A stretch of 64,000 nucleotides of DNA, taken from assembly GCA_013177805.1 (NCBI GenBank), contig JABLXU010000005.1, positions 1 to 64,000 of the forward strand, given 5' to 3'. Each line of letters begins with the position of its first letter. The stretch's first letter is position 1. Both the position numbers and the translations under genes were made by a program. This document shows, in pieces, positions 9,007 to 16,744 of this stretch. Origin of the DNA: Candidatus Omnitrophota bacterium (GTDB lineage Bacteria; Hinthialibacterota; Hinthialibacteria; Hinthialibacterales; Hinthialibacteraceae). Under the pieces are notes generated by a model. It did not search any database, had not been told where the DNA came from, and saw only the letters and a program-made list of their open reading frames with translations.

Positions 9007-9612
9007 TTACGCGCCGGGGAAGCCGCCGTAGGGGCGGTCGATGTTACCCGGGCCGAAGCGATTGATATCGCCGTTGCTGACCAGGCCGTTGGTTGCGTCA
9101 TAGCGCATGCCGTATTCGTTGTACCGGTTGGGGCCGATACTGCGGATCTGGTAACGGACCGTTCCGGCAAAGGTCATGTCGTCCTGGCCTCCTGTCCAGT
9201 GATTGGGATAGCCGGTATAGATGTTGAAGTCGCCGAGCAAACTAGTATTGAGGACATCCGGGTCGGGCTGCGTGGTGATAAAGTAAAAGGGATCATACAG
9301 ATGGATGAAATTGAAGCGGCCGGGGATGGCGGGGGCAAAGGGATCGGGATTCAAACCGGCGATGTAGGCGACCGGGGTGGTAATGCGCCAGATCTCATCC
9401 CCGAGAGGGAAGTGATTGTTGTTGTCCATCTGGTACATATCCATGGCCGTCGAATAGGCTTTCTGATCCGATTGCACCCGGGCGATCTTGGCGCGGATTT
9501 GGGCGTTCATAAAGTTAGGCACCGCGATGGCCGCCAGAATGCCGATAATGGCCACGACAATCAATAGTTCGATCAGCGTAAAAGCGTTTACGGCGGAGTG
9601 ACGTTTCATCAT
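9007..9612 (-). CDS. type II secretion/type IV pilus-like pseudopilin
   Basis: The product (201 residues) starts MMKRHSAVNA followed by FTLIELLIVVAIIGILAAIA, the prepilin leader and hydrophobic helix cut and N-methylated by a prepilin peptidase. The residue before the cut is Ala instead of the usual Gly, as in the other two pseudopilins here. The globular part is followed by a C-terminal signature, YDATNGLVSNGDINRFGP, shared with the proteins at 24465 and 25137. It probably forms or decorates an envelope-spanning pseudopilus. No secretion machinery genes are adjacent. The start could also be the second ATG (9609); the ribosome binding site is weak. Confidence 0.85.
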   Translation of the reverse strand: MMKRHSAVNAFTLIELLIVVAIIGILAAIAVPNFMNAQIRAKIARVQSDQKAYSTAMDMYQMDNNNHFPLGDEIWRITTPVAYIAGLNPDPFAPAIPGRFNFIHLYDPFYFITTQPDPDVLNTSLLGDFNIYTGYPNHWTGGQDDMTFAGTVRYQIRSIGPNRYNEYGMRYDATNGLVSNGDINRFGPGNIDRPYGGFPGA

Positions 9613-9863
9613 GTGGGATATCCGTTCTTGGATGGTCTGAAATCCCATCCCGTTTTGGTGACTGTTTGGCGGCGCTTCAGGAATGGGAAATCGAATATGA
9701 AACAATGTAATCCGAATTCCGTTCGAGTCAATTGTATTCAGTTGTAGAAGCGATTGTAGGGATGGATGTAATAAATAGTAACCTGTTTCCGTGAACCTAA
9801 ATCCTAGTAAAATCCTCACAACACATTGATAAATAATGACTTATATAGTAAAATACAAATACC

Positions 9864-10110
9864 TTGCTAGCCCCCCCGGCGGGGAATCGTTTGCCGATGC
9901 TTTTTTACATCAAACGAGGCGATGAATTTCTCACCAGTCCCAGCGGCCTGGCATTGATCAAATTGCTGGGTTTGGGCCAGCCGGATTTTGCCGCCATCGA
10001 AGCCTTTCGCGCCGATTCCTTTTTCCGCATCGCCTTGCACCTGGACCAGGTGCCCTCCGAAGCCACGTTGTGGCAACGCCTGGACAGCGCATGCGGCGGG
10101 CGGGCTTGGC
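9864..10110 (+). pseudogene. IS1380-like transposase, N-terminal remnant
   Basis: The frame encodes GLALIKLLGLGQPDFAAIEAF and then RADSFFRIALHLDQVPSEA, TLWQRLD. This matches the N-terminal region of IS1380-family transposases (typical DPFFxxALGLKRVPSSPTLRQRLD). The frame loses similarity after about 10110 and the catalytic domain is gone. Another frame at about 10110-10205 (NLWYWVWRRIYFRFAAV) may be a leftover of the same element, but this is uncertain. Confidence 0.65.
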
Positions 10111-10607
10111 GTTTGGGAAAGGCAATCTGTGGTATTGGGTCTGGCGGCGGATCTATTTCCGTTTCGCCGCGGTCACCGGCTACCCTCCGGAGGAGGGGAA
10201 AGGCAGTCCATAAAGGCCCGTCGCATTCTTCCCAGTTCCCTGGGGACAGGAGAGTTTTGTGCGAAAAGCCAATAGGGGGGAAATCCGGCGGAAATTCCGC
10301 AGGAAATTCGACCGAAATCCGAAGCCGGTACTCTGGAAATAATGCCACCGTGGGCAAAACCCGGTTCACCTCGATCATTATTCGCGATGTAAGTTCCGCC
10401 GTGACTTTTGGGGAATCTTAGTTCCCGGATTCAAGGTATACAAAAACCACATATTCCTCCGCGTTCATTGCGGAACAAGGCATTACCTTCTGCAAATGCA
10501 GGTGTGACGATAGAATTGCAGGCTGGATCTTATGCCGCGATTTCACGGCCCAAACGTGTTATGAAAAAACAATTTAACCTTTGTTGGGCCTATTCAAGGT
10601 TGCCGCG
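10111..10607. other. intergenic, possible left boundary of a gene cassette
   Basis: No intact gene. Near 10547-10560 the sequence GCCCAAACGTGTTATGA resembles the outer end of an integron attC site (core GTTATG), about 50 bp before the lysE-like start. Upstream of that are many GGAAATTCC-type motifs (10270-10330) of unknown meaning. Confidence 0.4.
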
Positions 10608-11252
10608 ATGATTGATCTTTTCCCGCCTTGGCCGCTGTTCTCCGCTTTCCTTCTAGCGAGCCTCGTCCTCGCGGTCACGCCAGGCCCCGGTGTGCTCTAC
10701 ATTGTTACTCGCACTCTTGTTCAGGGGTGCCGTTTCGGGCTGGCATCAGTGGCTGGTATCGCCCTCGGCAACCTCGGCAACGCGCTTGCCGCCTCCGTAG
10801 GCCTTGCCGCCCTGTTCGCGATCTCAATCCTTGCGTTCTCTGTCGTCAAGTATGCCGGTGCGCTCTATCTCATATACCTCGGCGTGCAAATGCTCCGCTC
10901 AGCCCTAGCCGCAGATCCGGACATTGCCAATCCAGTTGTTTCGTTTGGGGGTGTCTTTCGAGACGGTTTCGTGGTTGCTCTCCTCAATCCCAAGACTACG
11001 GTCTTCTTTGCCGCCTTTCTGCCGCAGTTCATGAGTTCCAACGCGTCGCCCATGTTTCAAAGCATGGCGCTTGGCTCCCTCTTCGTCGCAGTCGCCGCTG
11101 TAACTGACAGCGCCTACGCCTTGGGTGCTGGTGCAGTGGCACCGGCATTGCGCGGCGACACTGTTCGCCGCATTGGTCGCCGCCTCAGTGGCGGTGTATT
11201 CGTTGGCCTTGGTGTCTTCACGGCGCTGTCGGGGTCGTGCGGTCCCAAATAG
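10608..11252 (+). CDS. LysE/RhtB-family amino acid exporter
   Basis: The 214-residue protein is almost entirely membrane segments (about 5-6 helices). It carries the family signature TPGPGVLYIVTRTLVQG near the N-terminus and LLNPKTTVFFAAFLPQF in the middle. Members export amino acids or homoserine-like compounds by proton antiport; the substrate here is not predictable. The ATG at 10608 gives the usual family length and N-terminus. Leu and Arg codons are mostly CTC and CGC, unlike the TTG/CTG and CGG habit of neighbouring genes. Together with the flanking attC-like site and transposase debris, this points to horizontal acquisition. Confidence 0.88.
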   Translation: MIDLFPPWPLFSAFLLASLVLAVTPGPGVLYIVTRTLVQGCRFGLASVAGIALGNLGNALAASVGLAALFAISILAFSVVKYAGALYLIYLGVQMLRSALAADPDIANPVVSFGGVFRDGFVVALLNPKTTVFFAAFLPQFMSSNASPMFQSMALGSLFVAVAAVTDSAYALGAGAVAPALRGDTVRRIGRRLSGGVFVGLGVFTALSGSCGPK

Positions 11253-11337
11253 GCCCAATCCCTCCGTCAACCGGACCGTCTGCGCAGGTTCGCTCCGGCC
11301 TTCGGCCTCCGCCGGCCGGTTACGTCGAACGTTAGTA
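11253..11337 (+). other. attC-like recombination site after lysE-like gene
   Basis: Starting right after the stop codon, the sequence runs GCCCAATCCCTCCGTCAACC, then a GC-rich hairpin (CCGGCCTTCGGCCTCCGCCGG), then CCGGTTACGTCGAACGTTAG. The outer GCCCAA and GTTAG boxes and the inner complementary CGTCAACCGG/CCGGTTACG arms follow the attC plan of integron cassettes. The match to GTTRRRY is imperfect. No integrase gene is in the window. Confidence 0.45.
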
Positions 11338-11342
11338 ACAGG

Positions 11343-11652
11343 TCACTCTTCTGAATTGTTAACTGGAGGGAAAGGAAACAAATGCCCGGCGTGGATGTAT
11401 TTCCGCAGAGCGGCCACAAAGCTCGCGATGGGATTTTTGCCGCGCCGTTTCAAGGTGCGGAATATACTCATAAAAAAACCTTGGGTCAACGCGCCCCTCG
11501 CCGCTGCGGTTGCCGTACATGATCTTGCGGAGCAGCACCGCGAAGCGGACTTCGCGCTCCCCGTGGTTGGTTGCCGCGGGAACCTCCGGATGGGGAAACA
11601 GGTAAAAACGAGGGGATTTTTTTTCGTCCGGGTGTTGGCACCCTGTTAGCAC
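11343..11652 (-). pseudogene. IS66-family transposase, C-terminal remnant, frameshifted
   Basis: One frame reads TNHGEREVRFAVLLRKIMYG followed by NRSGEG, the conserved IS66 TnpC motif (typical TNNxAERxLRxxVxxRKxxxGxRSexG). The reading then moves to another frame, FMSIFRTLKRRGKNPIASFV and AALRKYIHAGH, also typical of IS66 ends, stopping at 11343. Only the last third of the gene is present and it is frameshifted, so it is dead. Confidence 0.75.
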
Positions 11653-11704
11653 GGGCGATTTGGGGAGTTGAAACGGATGAACGTAAGTCTAATCAAATCA
11701 GATT

Positions 11705-11777
11705 CAGGCGTGGAGGGACTCGAACCCCCGACCTGCTGATTTGGAGTCAGCTGCTCTACCAATTGAGCTACACGCCT
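11705..11777 (-). tRNA. tRNA-Trp (CCA)
   Basis: On the minus strand the 73-nt sequence folds as a cloverleaf. The acceptor stem AGGCGTG pairs with CACGCCT. The D arm is GCTCAATTGGTAGAGC. The anticodon arm GCTGA-CTCCAAA-TCAGC has anticodon CCA. The T arm contains GGTTCGAGTCC. The discriminator is G and the CCA tail is not encoded. Confidence 0.95.
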
Positions 11778-12161
11778 TTTTTTCACTTCATTCTAAAATC
11801 AATTTCATTCTAAAATCAATATTTTTGAAACCAATGGAAATCCCCCATCGGGAATCGTGTATCGGCGACGTCTAGCATGAAGTGATGAAATCAATATATC
11901 TTTCCTTCGGTTTCCGTCAATACCTGCCGGAATCCGGGCGCGTTTTTTCCGATTCGCCGGCGAAATCGGGCCATTGGCGGCTATTGAATAAACGCAGGAG
12001 AAGGAGAAAACGGATTTATCCGCGGAAAACCGGAAGAGAACCGGATCAGACCAGGAAGGCGCGCGTATTGACAGATTCGTATTCTGCTTAATAAATATAT
12101 CTTTATTATCCATCTTATCCGGGAAACGTTCGCAGAACGTTCTGCGTCCGCCGCCACCGTT
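11778..12161. other. intergenic region upstream of gatA
   Basis: No coding frame is convincing. The stretch is AT-rich around 11790-11890 and 12080-12120, consistent with promoter sequence for gatA, and contains the perfect palindrome listed at 12131-12146. No clear ribosome binding site precedes gatA. Confidence 0.45.
12131..12146. promoter_or_regulatory. perfect 16-bp palindrome upstream of gatA
   Basis: CGCAGAACGTTCTGCG is an exact inverted repeat without spacer, ending 15 bp before the gatA start codon. Its core GAACGTTC resembles some LexA-type operators, but it could also be a leader hairpin. The function is inferred only. Confidence 0.4.
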
Positions 12162-13628
12162 ATGACCGAACCATACCAATTGACCGCCTGGCAAGCCGCT
12201 GAAGCCTTGCAAGCCCGGGAATTGTCCGCGCGCGAACTCACCGCCTCCGTTTTGCACCGAATCAGCCAGGTAGAGGACCGGATTCATGCGTATCAACACG
12301 TGATCGCCGAGCCGGCGTTGGCCCTGGCGGAGGACATTGACGCCCGCCGCGCGCGGGGCGAGGCCCTGCATCCCTGGGCCGGCATTCCCATAGCGCTCAA
12401 AGATAACCTGTGTCTGCGGGATGTTCCGGCGACTTGCTCCTCCAAAATGTTGGAGAAATTCTTCCCGCCTTACGACGCTACCGTGGTTGAAAAACTGCGC
12501 GCGGCCGGATTGATCCCGATCGGAAAAACCAATCTCGACGAGTTCGCCATGGGATCGTCCACGGAAAACTCGGCTTATGGGAGGACGTGCAATCCCTGGA
12601 ATCTGGATTATGTTCCCGGTGGTTCCAGCGGAGGCTCGACGGCGGCGGTCAGCGCCGATGAAACCATCCTGGCATTGGGGTCGGATACCGGCGGTTCGAT
12701 CCGCCAACCGGCCGCGTTTTGTTCGGTAACGGGCCTGAAGCCGACTTATGGGCGGGTCTCGCGGTGGGGGCTGATCGCCTTCGCCTCGTCGCTGGACCAA
12801 ATCGGGCCGATCACCAAAGACGCGCGGGATGCGGCGGGGCTGCTGCGCATCATCGCCGGGCAGGACCGGCGCGATTCGACGTCCATCGACGCGCCGGTTC
12901 CCGATTATCCGGCCGAATTGACGGGTGAGATCAAGGGCTTGCGGATCGGCATTCCGAAGGAATACATGATCGCGGGCCTGAACGCGGAAGTGCGGGCGGC
13001 CGTCGAGAACGCGGCCCGGTTTTTCGAGGAACAAGGGGCAATTTGCCGGGAAATCTCTCTGCCGCATACCGAATACGCCATTGCCGCGTATTACATGATC
13101 TGCACGGCGGAAGCCTCCAGCAACCTGGCCCGGTACGACGGGGTAGTTTTTGGCCACCGCGGGGCGGGGCCGTTCGATAATCTGATCGAGATGTATTGCC
13201 AATCCCGCAGCGAGGGATTCGGGCCGGAAGTGAAGCGGCGCATCATGCTAGGGACCTACGTGCTCAGCGCGGGGTATTACGATGCCTACTACCGCCGGGC
13301 GCAGCGGGTACGGACCTTAATCAAACGGGATTTCGACCAGGCGTTCACCCGTGTCGATGTGATCCTGTGCCCCGCGACTCCCACCCCGCCTTTTCCGGCC
13401 GGAGCGAAAACCGGCGATCCGCTGGAGATGTACTTGTCGGACGTATTCACCGCGCCGGTTAATCTGGCGGGCTTGCCGGGCATCGCCATCCCCGGAGGCT
13501 TCAGCGCCGGGGGCTTGCCGATCGGAATCCAATTCATAGGCCCGGTGTTGAGTGAAAGCCTTATCCTCCATGTTTCGCATTGTTTTCAATTGGGAACCAG
13601 CCATCACCGGATGAAGCCCCGGTTGTAG
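12162..13628 (+). CDS. gatA: glutamyl-tRNA(Gln)/aspartyl-tRNA(Asn) amidotransferase subunit A
   Basis: The 488-residue amidase-family protein produces ammonia from Gln (or Asn) for transamidation of mischarged tRNA by the GatCAB complex in the cytoplasm. The Ser-cisSer-Lys triad is present: Lys80 (ALKDN), Ser155 (VPGGSSGGS) and Ser179 (SDTGGSIRQPAAFC). The signature TNLDEFAMGSS and the Gly-rich amidase region are intact, and length is normal. gatB and gatC are not in the window. A glnS gene lies about 7 kb away, so here GatCAB may serve Asn-tRNA formation rather than Gln-tRNA; this is inference. It heads a co-directional run that extends to gltX. Confidence 0.96.
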   Translation: MTEPYQLTAWQAAEALQARELSARELTASVLHRISQVEDRIHAYQHVIAEPALALAEDIDARRARGEALHPWAGIPIALKDNLCLRDVPATCSSKMLEKFFPPYDATVVEKLRAAGLIPIGKTNLDEFAMGSSTENSAYGRTCNPWNLDYVPGGSSGGSTAAVSADETILALGSDTGGSIRQPAAFCSVTGLKPTYGRVSRWGLIAFASSLDQIGPITKDARDAAGLLRIIAGQDRRDSTSIDAPVPDYPAELTGEIKGLRIGIPKEYMIAGLNAEVRAAVENAARFFEEQGAICREISLPHTEYAIAAYYMICTAEASSNLARYDGVVFGHRGAGPFDNLIEMYCQSRSEGFGPEVKRRIMLGTYVLSAGYYDAYYRRAQRVRTLIKRDFDQAFTRVDVILCPATPTPPFPAGAKTGDPLEMYLSDVFTAPVNLAGLPGIAIPGGFSAGGLPIGIQFIGPVLSESLILHVSHCFQLGTSHHRMKPRL

Positions 13629-13801
13629 AACCAATTCCCCGCAGGCGTTGTAAAATGATGCTGCGAATGGAAATGCCCGGGAGAAGGATGGGATAACTGT
13701 TGTTTCTGAGCCGATTGCTGGAAAATCACGGCGGCGCAGGTGGGATAATGCAGGCGGACGGGTACGATATGGGATATATTCTTCAGGGTGATAGTGGTTG
13801 A

Positions 13802-14749
13802 ATGATGGTTGATCCGATGGTCATTCTTTTTGTATGTACCGGGAACACATGCCGAAGTCCCATGGCGGAAGCGATGTTCCGGAGAAAACTGCAGGAGAGA
13901 AAATTAGACGCGGACGTGATAACCGTATCGGCTGGGATTGCGGCCGTGGATGGCGCCCCCCCGGCGGCGGCCACGGTGGAGCGGCTCCGGAAGCAAGGGA
14001 TCTCCTTGGAAGGATTTCGTACCCGGGTGTTGACCTCCGCCTTGTGTGAAAAGGCGCATTTGATTCTGGTCCTTGATGAAAGCCACGAGGATTTTATCTG
14101 GGAAAAGAAGCCGGCCCATGGGGATAAAATGCGTTTGTTAGGCCAGTTTTTATTTTCCGGACCGCCGTACGGAATTCCCGATCCCCTGGGCGGCGGTTCA
14201 GCAGAATACGAGAAAACTTATTATCTCATCGACTCCGCAATCGAGAACCTGCTCCATCGATGGGACAGCCTCAAGGCGCGTTATTATTCTCCCGGCCAGA
14301 AAGTCGTGGCGTTGGGGGCTGATCACCGGGGATATGCGGTCAAAGAGTGGTTGAGCGGTTGGTTGACTTCCGCGGGGTATCAGATCATCGATTGCGGAAC
14401 GAATTCAGAAGAATCCTGCGATCACCCGGTGTACGCCCTGCATGTGGCGGAGCTGGTGAGCCAGGGACAAGCCGACCGGGGGATTCTGGTTTGTTCCACG
14501 GGGCATGGCATGATCCTGGCGGCCAATAAAGTTCCCCGGATCCGGGCCATCCTGCCGTTGAATGAAGAACATGCTCATCTGGCGCGTTCCCACAATAACG
14601 CGAATATTCTGGCTTTCGGCGCGGGATTTCACAAACGGGAAGCCATAGAGTCCATAACCCGGGAATGGCTGCGGACCGCTTTTCTCGGCGGGAACTATCA
14701 GCGGCGGGTGGCCATGATTTCCCGGTACGAAAATTCACTCCGGTGTTGA
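13802..14749 (+). CDS. low-molecular-weight phosphatase (arginine-phosphatase-like) fused to ribose-5-phosphate isomerase B
   Basis: The 315-residue protein has two domains. Residues 1-160 are a low-molecular-weight phosphatase: the P-loop VCTGNTCRSPMAEA has nucleophile Cys12 and Arg18, and Asp127 (GIPDPLGG) is the likely general acid. The Thr after GN matches YwlE-type protein arginine phosphatases, in which this Thr favours phospho-arginine over phospho-tyrosine. Residues about 166-300 are RpiB (ribose-5-P/ribulose-5-P isomerase): VVALGADHRGYAVKEWL and GILVCSTGHGMILAANK with active-site Cys231. In Bacillus separate ywlE and rpiB-like genes lie just before glyA, and here glyA follows too, so the fusion fits a conserved neighbourhood. 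ATG at 13805 is an equally possible start. Confidence 0.88.
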   Translation: MMVDPMVILFVCTGNTCRSPMAEAMFRRKLQERKLDADVITVSAGIAAVDGAPPAAATVERLRKQGISLEGFRTRVLTSALCEKAHLILVLDESHEDFIWEKKPAHGDKMRLLGQFLFSGPPYGIPDPLGGGSAEYEKTYYLIDSAIENLLHRWDSLKARYYSPGQKVVALGADHRGYAVKEWLSGWLTSAGYQIIDCGTNSEESCDHPVYALHVAELVSQGQADRGILVCSTGHGMILAANKVPRIRAILPLNEEHAHLARSHNNANILAFGAGFHKREAIESITREWLRTAFLGGNYQRRVAMISRYENSLRC

Positions 14750-14935
14750 AAAACCACAACGCTTCTTGGAATTCAAGAAATTTATTCATATGATTTACGC
14801 GGACTCAACCCGGTTGGGAAATCCGCAGGGGGCAGGATTCCAGGTTATTCTTCCGCTGATTCCGCGTTGGAGATGACGAGCCGGAGCCGCCGGGCTGGAT
14901 TGATACCCGAGACCGAGAGACAAGGAGACTGGATT

Positions 14936-16204
14936 GTGTTAGAACACCTGCGAAACGCCGATCCCGAAGTGTATGACGCGATTTTGAAGGAGGCTAACCG
15001 TCAGCACCAAAAACTGGAGATGATCGCCTCGGAAAACTTCGTTTCCGAGGCCGTGCTGGAAGCGATGGGATCGCCCCTGACCAACAAGTACGCCGAGGGA
15101 TACCCGGCCAAGCGGTATTACGGCGGATGTGAATTCGTGGACATCGCCGAAAAACTGGCCATCGAGCGGGCCAAGCGTTTGTTCCATGCCGGGCACGCCA
15201 ACGTGCAGCCCCATTCCGGCTCCCAGGCCAACCTGGCGGCTTACTTGGCGTTGATCAAACCCGGGGGCAAACTCATGGGTTTGAATCTCTCGCAGGGAGG
15301 GCATTTGACCCACGGCAGTCCCGTCAATTTTTCAGGCAATCTCTTTCAAGTCGCGGCGTACGGCGTTCACCCGGAAACCCACCGCATCGAGGCGGATGAA
15401 TTCCGCCGCGCGGTGGAGGCGTTCCAGCCCGATTTGGTCATCCTCGGGGCCTCGGCGTATCCGCGGATCATTGACTTCCAAACTCTGGGCGAAATCATCC
15501 ATGGGGCGGGAGCCAAGGCCCTGGCGGACATTGCCCACATTGCCGGGCTGGTCGCCGCGGATTTGCATCCCGATCCCATCCCATACATGGACGTGGTGAC
15601 CACCACCACGCACAAGACCCTGCGCGGCCCCCGGGGGGGGATGATCCTGTGCGGGGAAGAATATCAAAAGGCCGTGGACAAGAACATCTTCCCGGGATGC
15701 CAGGGAGGTCCTTTGATGCACGTGATCGCGGGCAAAGCGGTGGCTTTTCACGAAGCCTTGCAGCCGGAGTTCAAGGAATATCAGAAACAGATTCTGGTGA
15801 ACGCCAAAACCCTGGAAAAAGTGTTCAAGGAACGGAATGTGCGCCTGATCTCCGGTGGGACCGACAACCACCTGCTGCTCCTCGATGTCAGTCACAACGG
15901 CCTGACCGGCAAAGAAACCGAAAAAGCCCTGGACCGGGCTTCCATCACCGCGAATAAGAACATGATTCCCTTCGATACGCAATCCCCCATGGTCACCAGC
16001 GGCATCCGCCTGGGAACTCCGGCTTTGACCACGCGGGGAATGGGGACGGAGGAAATGATCCGGATCGGCAACTGGATCGCGGACATTTTGGAATCGAAAC
16101 TCGATGAGGCGGTGATCGAATCGGTGAAGCGCCAAGTCCACGAACTGGTGGAAGCGTTTCCCCTTTATCCCCGCTGGCGGGAAAACGTGCTGGTGAAGGC
16201 TTGA
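14936..16204 (+). CDS. glyA: serine hydroxymethyltransferase
   Basis: The PLP enzyme interconverts serine and glycine with tetrahydrofolate and feeds one-carbon metabolism. From the GTG at 14936 it has 422 residues, the normal size. Motifs seen are [42 protein letters not shown] and the PLP-binding Lys227 in [14 protein letters not shown]. The open frame continues upstream to an ATG at 14867, but AAGGAG sits 8 bases before the GTG and the extra residues do not match the family, so GTG is chosen. It lies 21 bp before nrdR and downstream of the RpiB fusion. Confidence 0.95.
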   Translation: MLEHLRNADPEVYDAILKEANRQHQKLEMIASENFVSEAVLEAMGSPLTNKYAEGYPAKRYYGGCEFVDIAEKLAIERAKRLFHAGHANVQPHSGSQANLAAYLALIKPGGKLMGLNLSQGGHLTHGSPVNFSGNLFQVAAYGVHPETHRIEADEFRRAVEAFQPDLVILGASAYPRIIDFQTLGEIIHGAGAKALADIAHIAGLVAADLHPDPIPYMDVVTTTTHKTLRGPRGGMILCGEEYQKAVDKNIFPGCQGGPLMHVIAGKAVAFHEALQPEFKEYQKQILVNAKTLEKVFKERNVRLISGGTDNHLLLLDVSHNGLTGKETEKALDRASITANKNMIPFDTQSPMVTSGIRLGTPALTTRGMGTEEMIRIGNWIADILESKLDEAVIESVKRQVHELVEAFPLYPRWRENVLVKA

Positions 16205-16225
16205 TTCGGCCCAGGGAGAAACGCC

Positions 16226-16708
16226 GTGAAGTGTCCCTACTGCGGGGCGGACAAAGACCACGTGATCGATTCACGCACCACCGCGGACGGGTACGAAATC
16301 CGCCGCCGGCGGTCTTGCCAGGTGTGCAACAACCGCTTCACCACTTACGAGCGGGTCGAGAACATCCAATTGCAGATCATCAAGCGGGACGGGCGGCGGG
16401 AAGATTATAGCCAGGAAAAAATCGCCCGCAGCATTCGCATCGCCTGCCAAAAGCGGAATGTGTCGGAAGAGACCATCCAGACGATAGCTAAGCGGATCGA
16501 GCACCGTCTCTTTTCGCGCGGAGAACGTGAAATCCCCAGCGAAGTCGTAGGCGAGGAAGTGATGAAGGAACTTATGGATCTCGACCAGGTGGCGTATGTC
16601 CGGTTCGCCTCCGTCTACCGGCAATTCAAAGACCTGAATCAGTTTGTCGAAGAACTCGCGCGCCTGATGGGTACCCCTCAGGCCCCGAAAGATCCGGCGC
16701 CGGAATAA
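16226..16708 (+). CDS. nrdR: transcriptional repressor NrdR
   Basis: The 160-residue regulator binds NrdR boxes and represses ribonucleotide reductase genes when dATP/ATP occupy its ATP-cone. An N-terminal zinc ribbon has Cys3, Cys6, Cys31 and Cys34 (MKCPYCGADKD and SCQVCNNRFTTYER), followed by the ATP-cone domain from about residue 48 (IIKRDGRREDY). The start is GTG with GGGAG upstream. It follows glyA closely, so the two are probably co-transcribed. No nrd genes are in the window. Confidence 0.96.
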   Translation: MKCPYCGADKDHVIDSRTTADGYEIRRRRSCQVCNNRFTTYERVENIQLQIIKRDGRREDYSQEKIARSIRIACQKRNVSEETIQTIAKRIEHRLFSRGEREIPSEVVGEEVMKELMDLDQVAYVRFASVYRQFKDLNQFVEELARLMGTPQAPKDPAPE

Positions 16709-16744
16709 TCCAACTCCCCTGGCATAAAGGCTTGGGCAATCCGC

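Noticed and set aside
11805-13202. Minus-strand frame of 465 codons opposite gatA
   Set aside because: gatA is complete with its catalytic triad on the plus strand, and the antisense frame has no recognised features.
14867-14935. Longer N-terminus for serine hydroxymethyltransferase
   Set aside because: The GTG at 14936 has a good ribosome binding site and the usual family start; the upstream 23 residues match nothing in SHMT.
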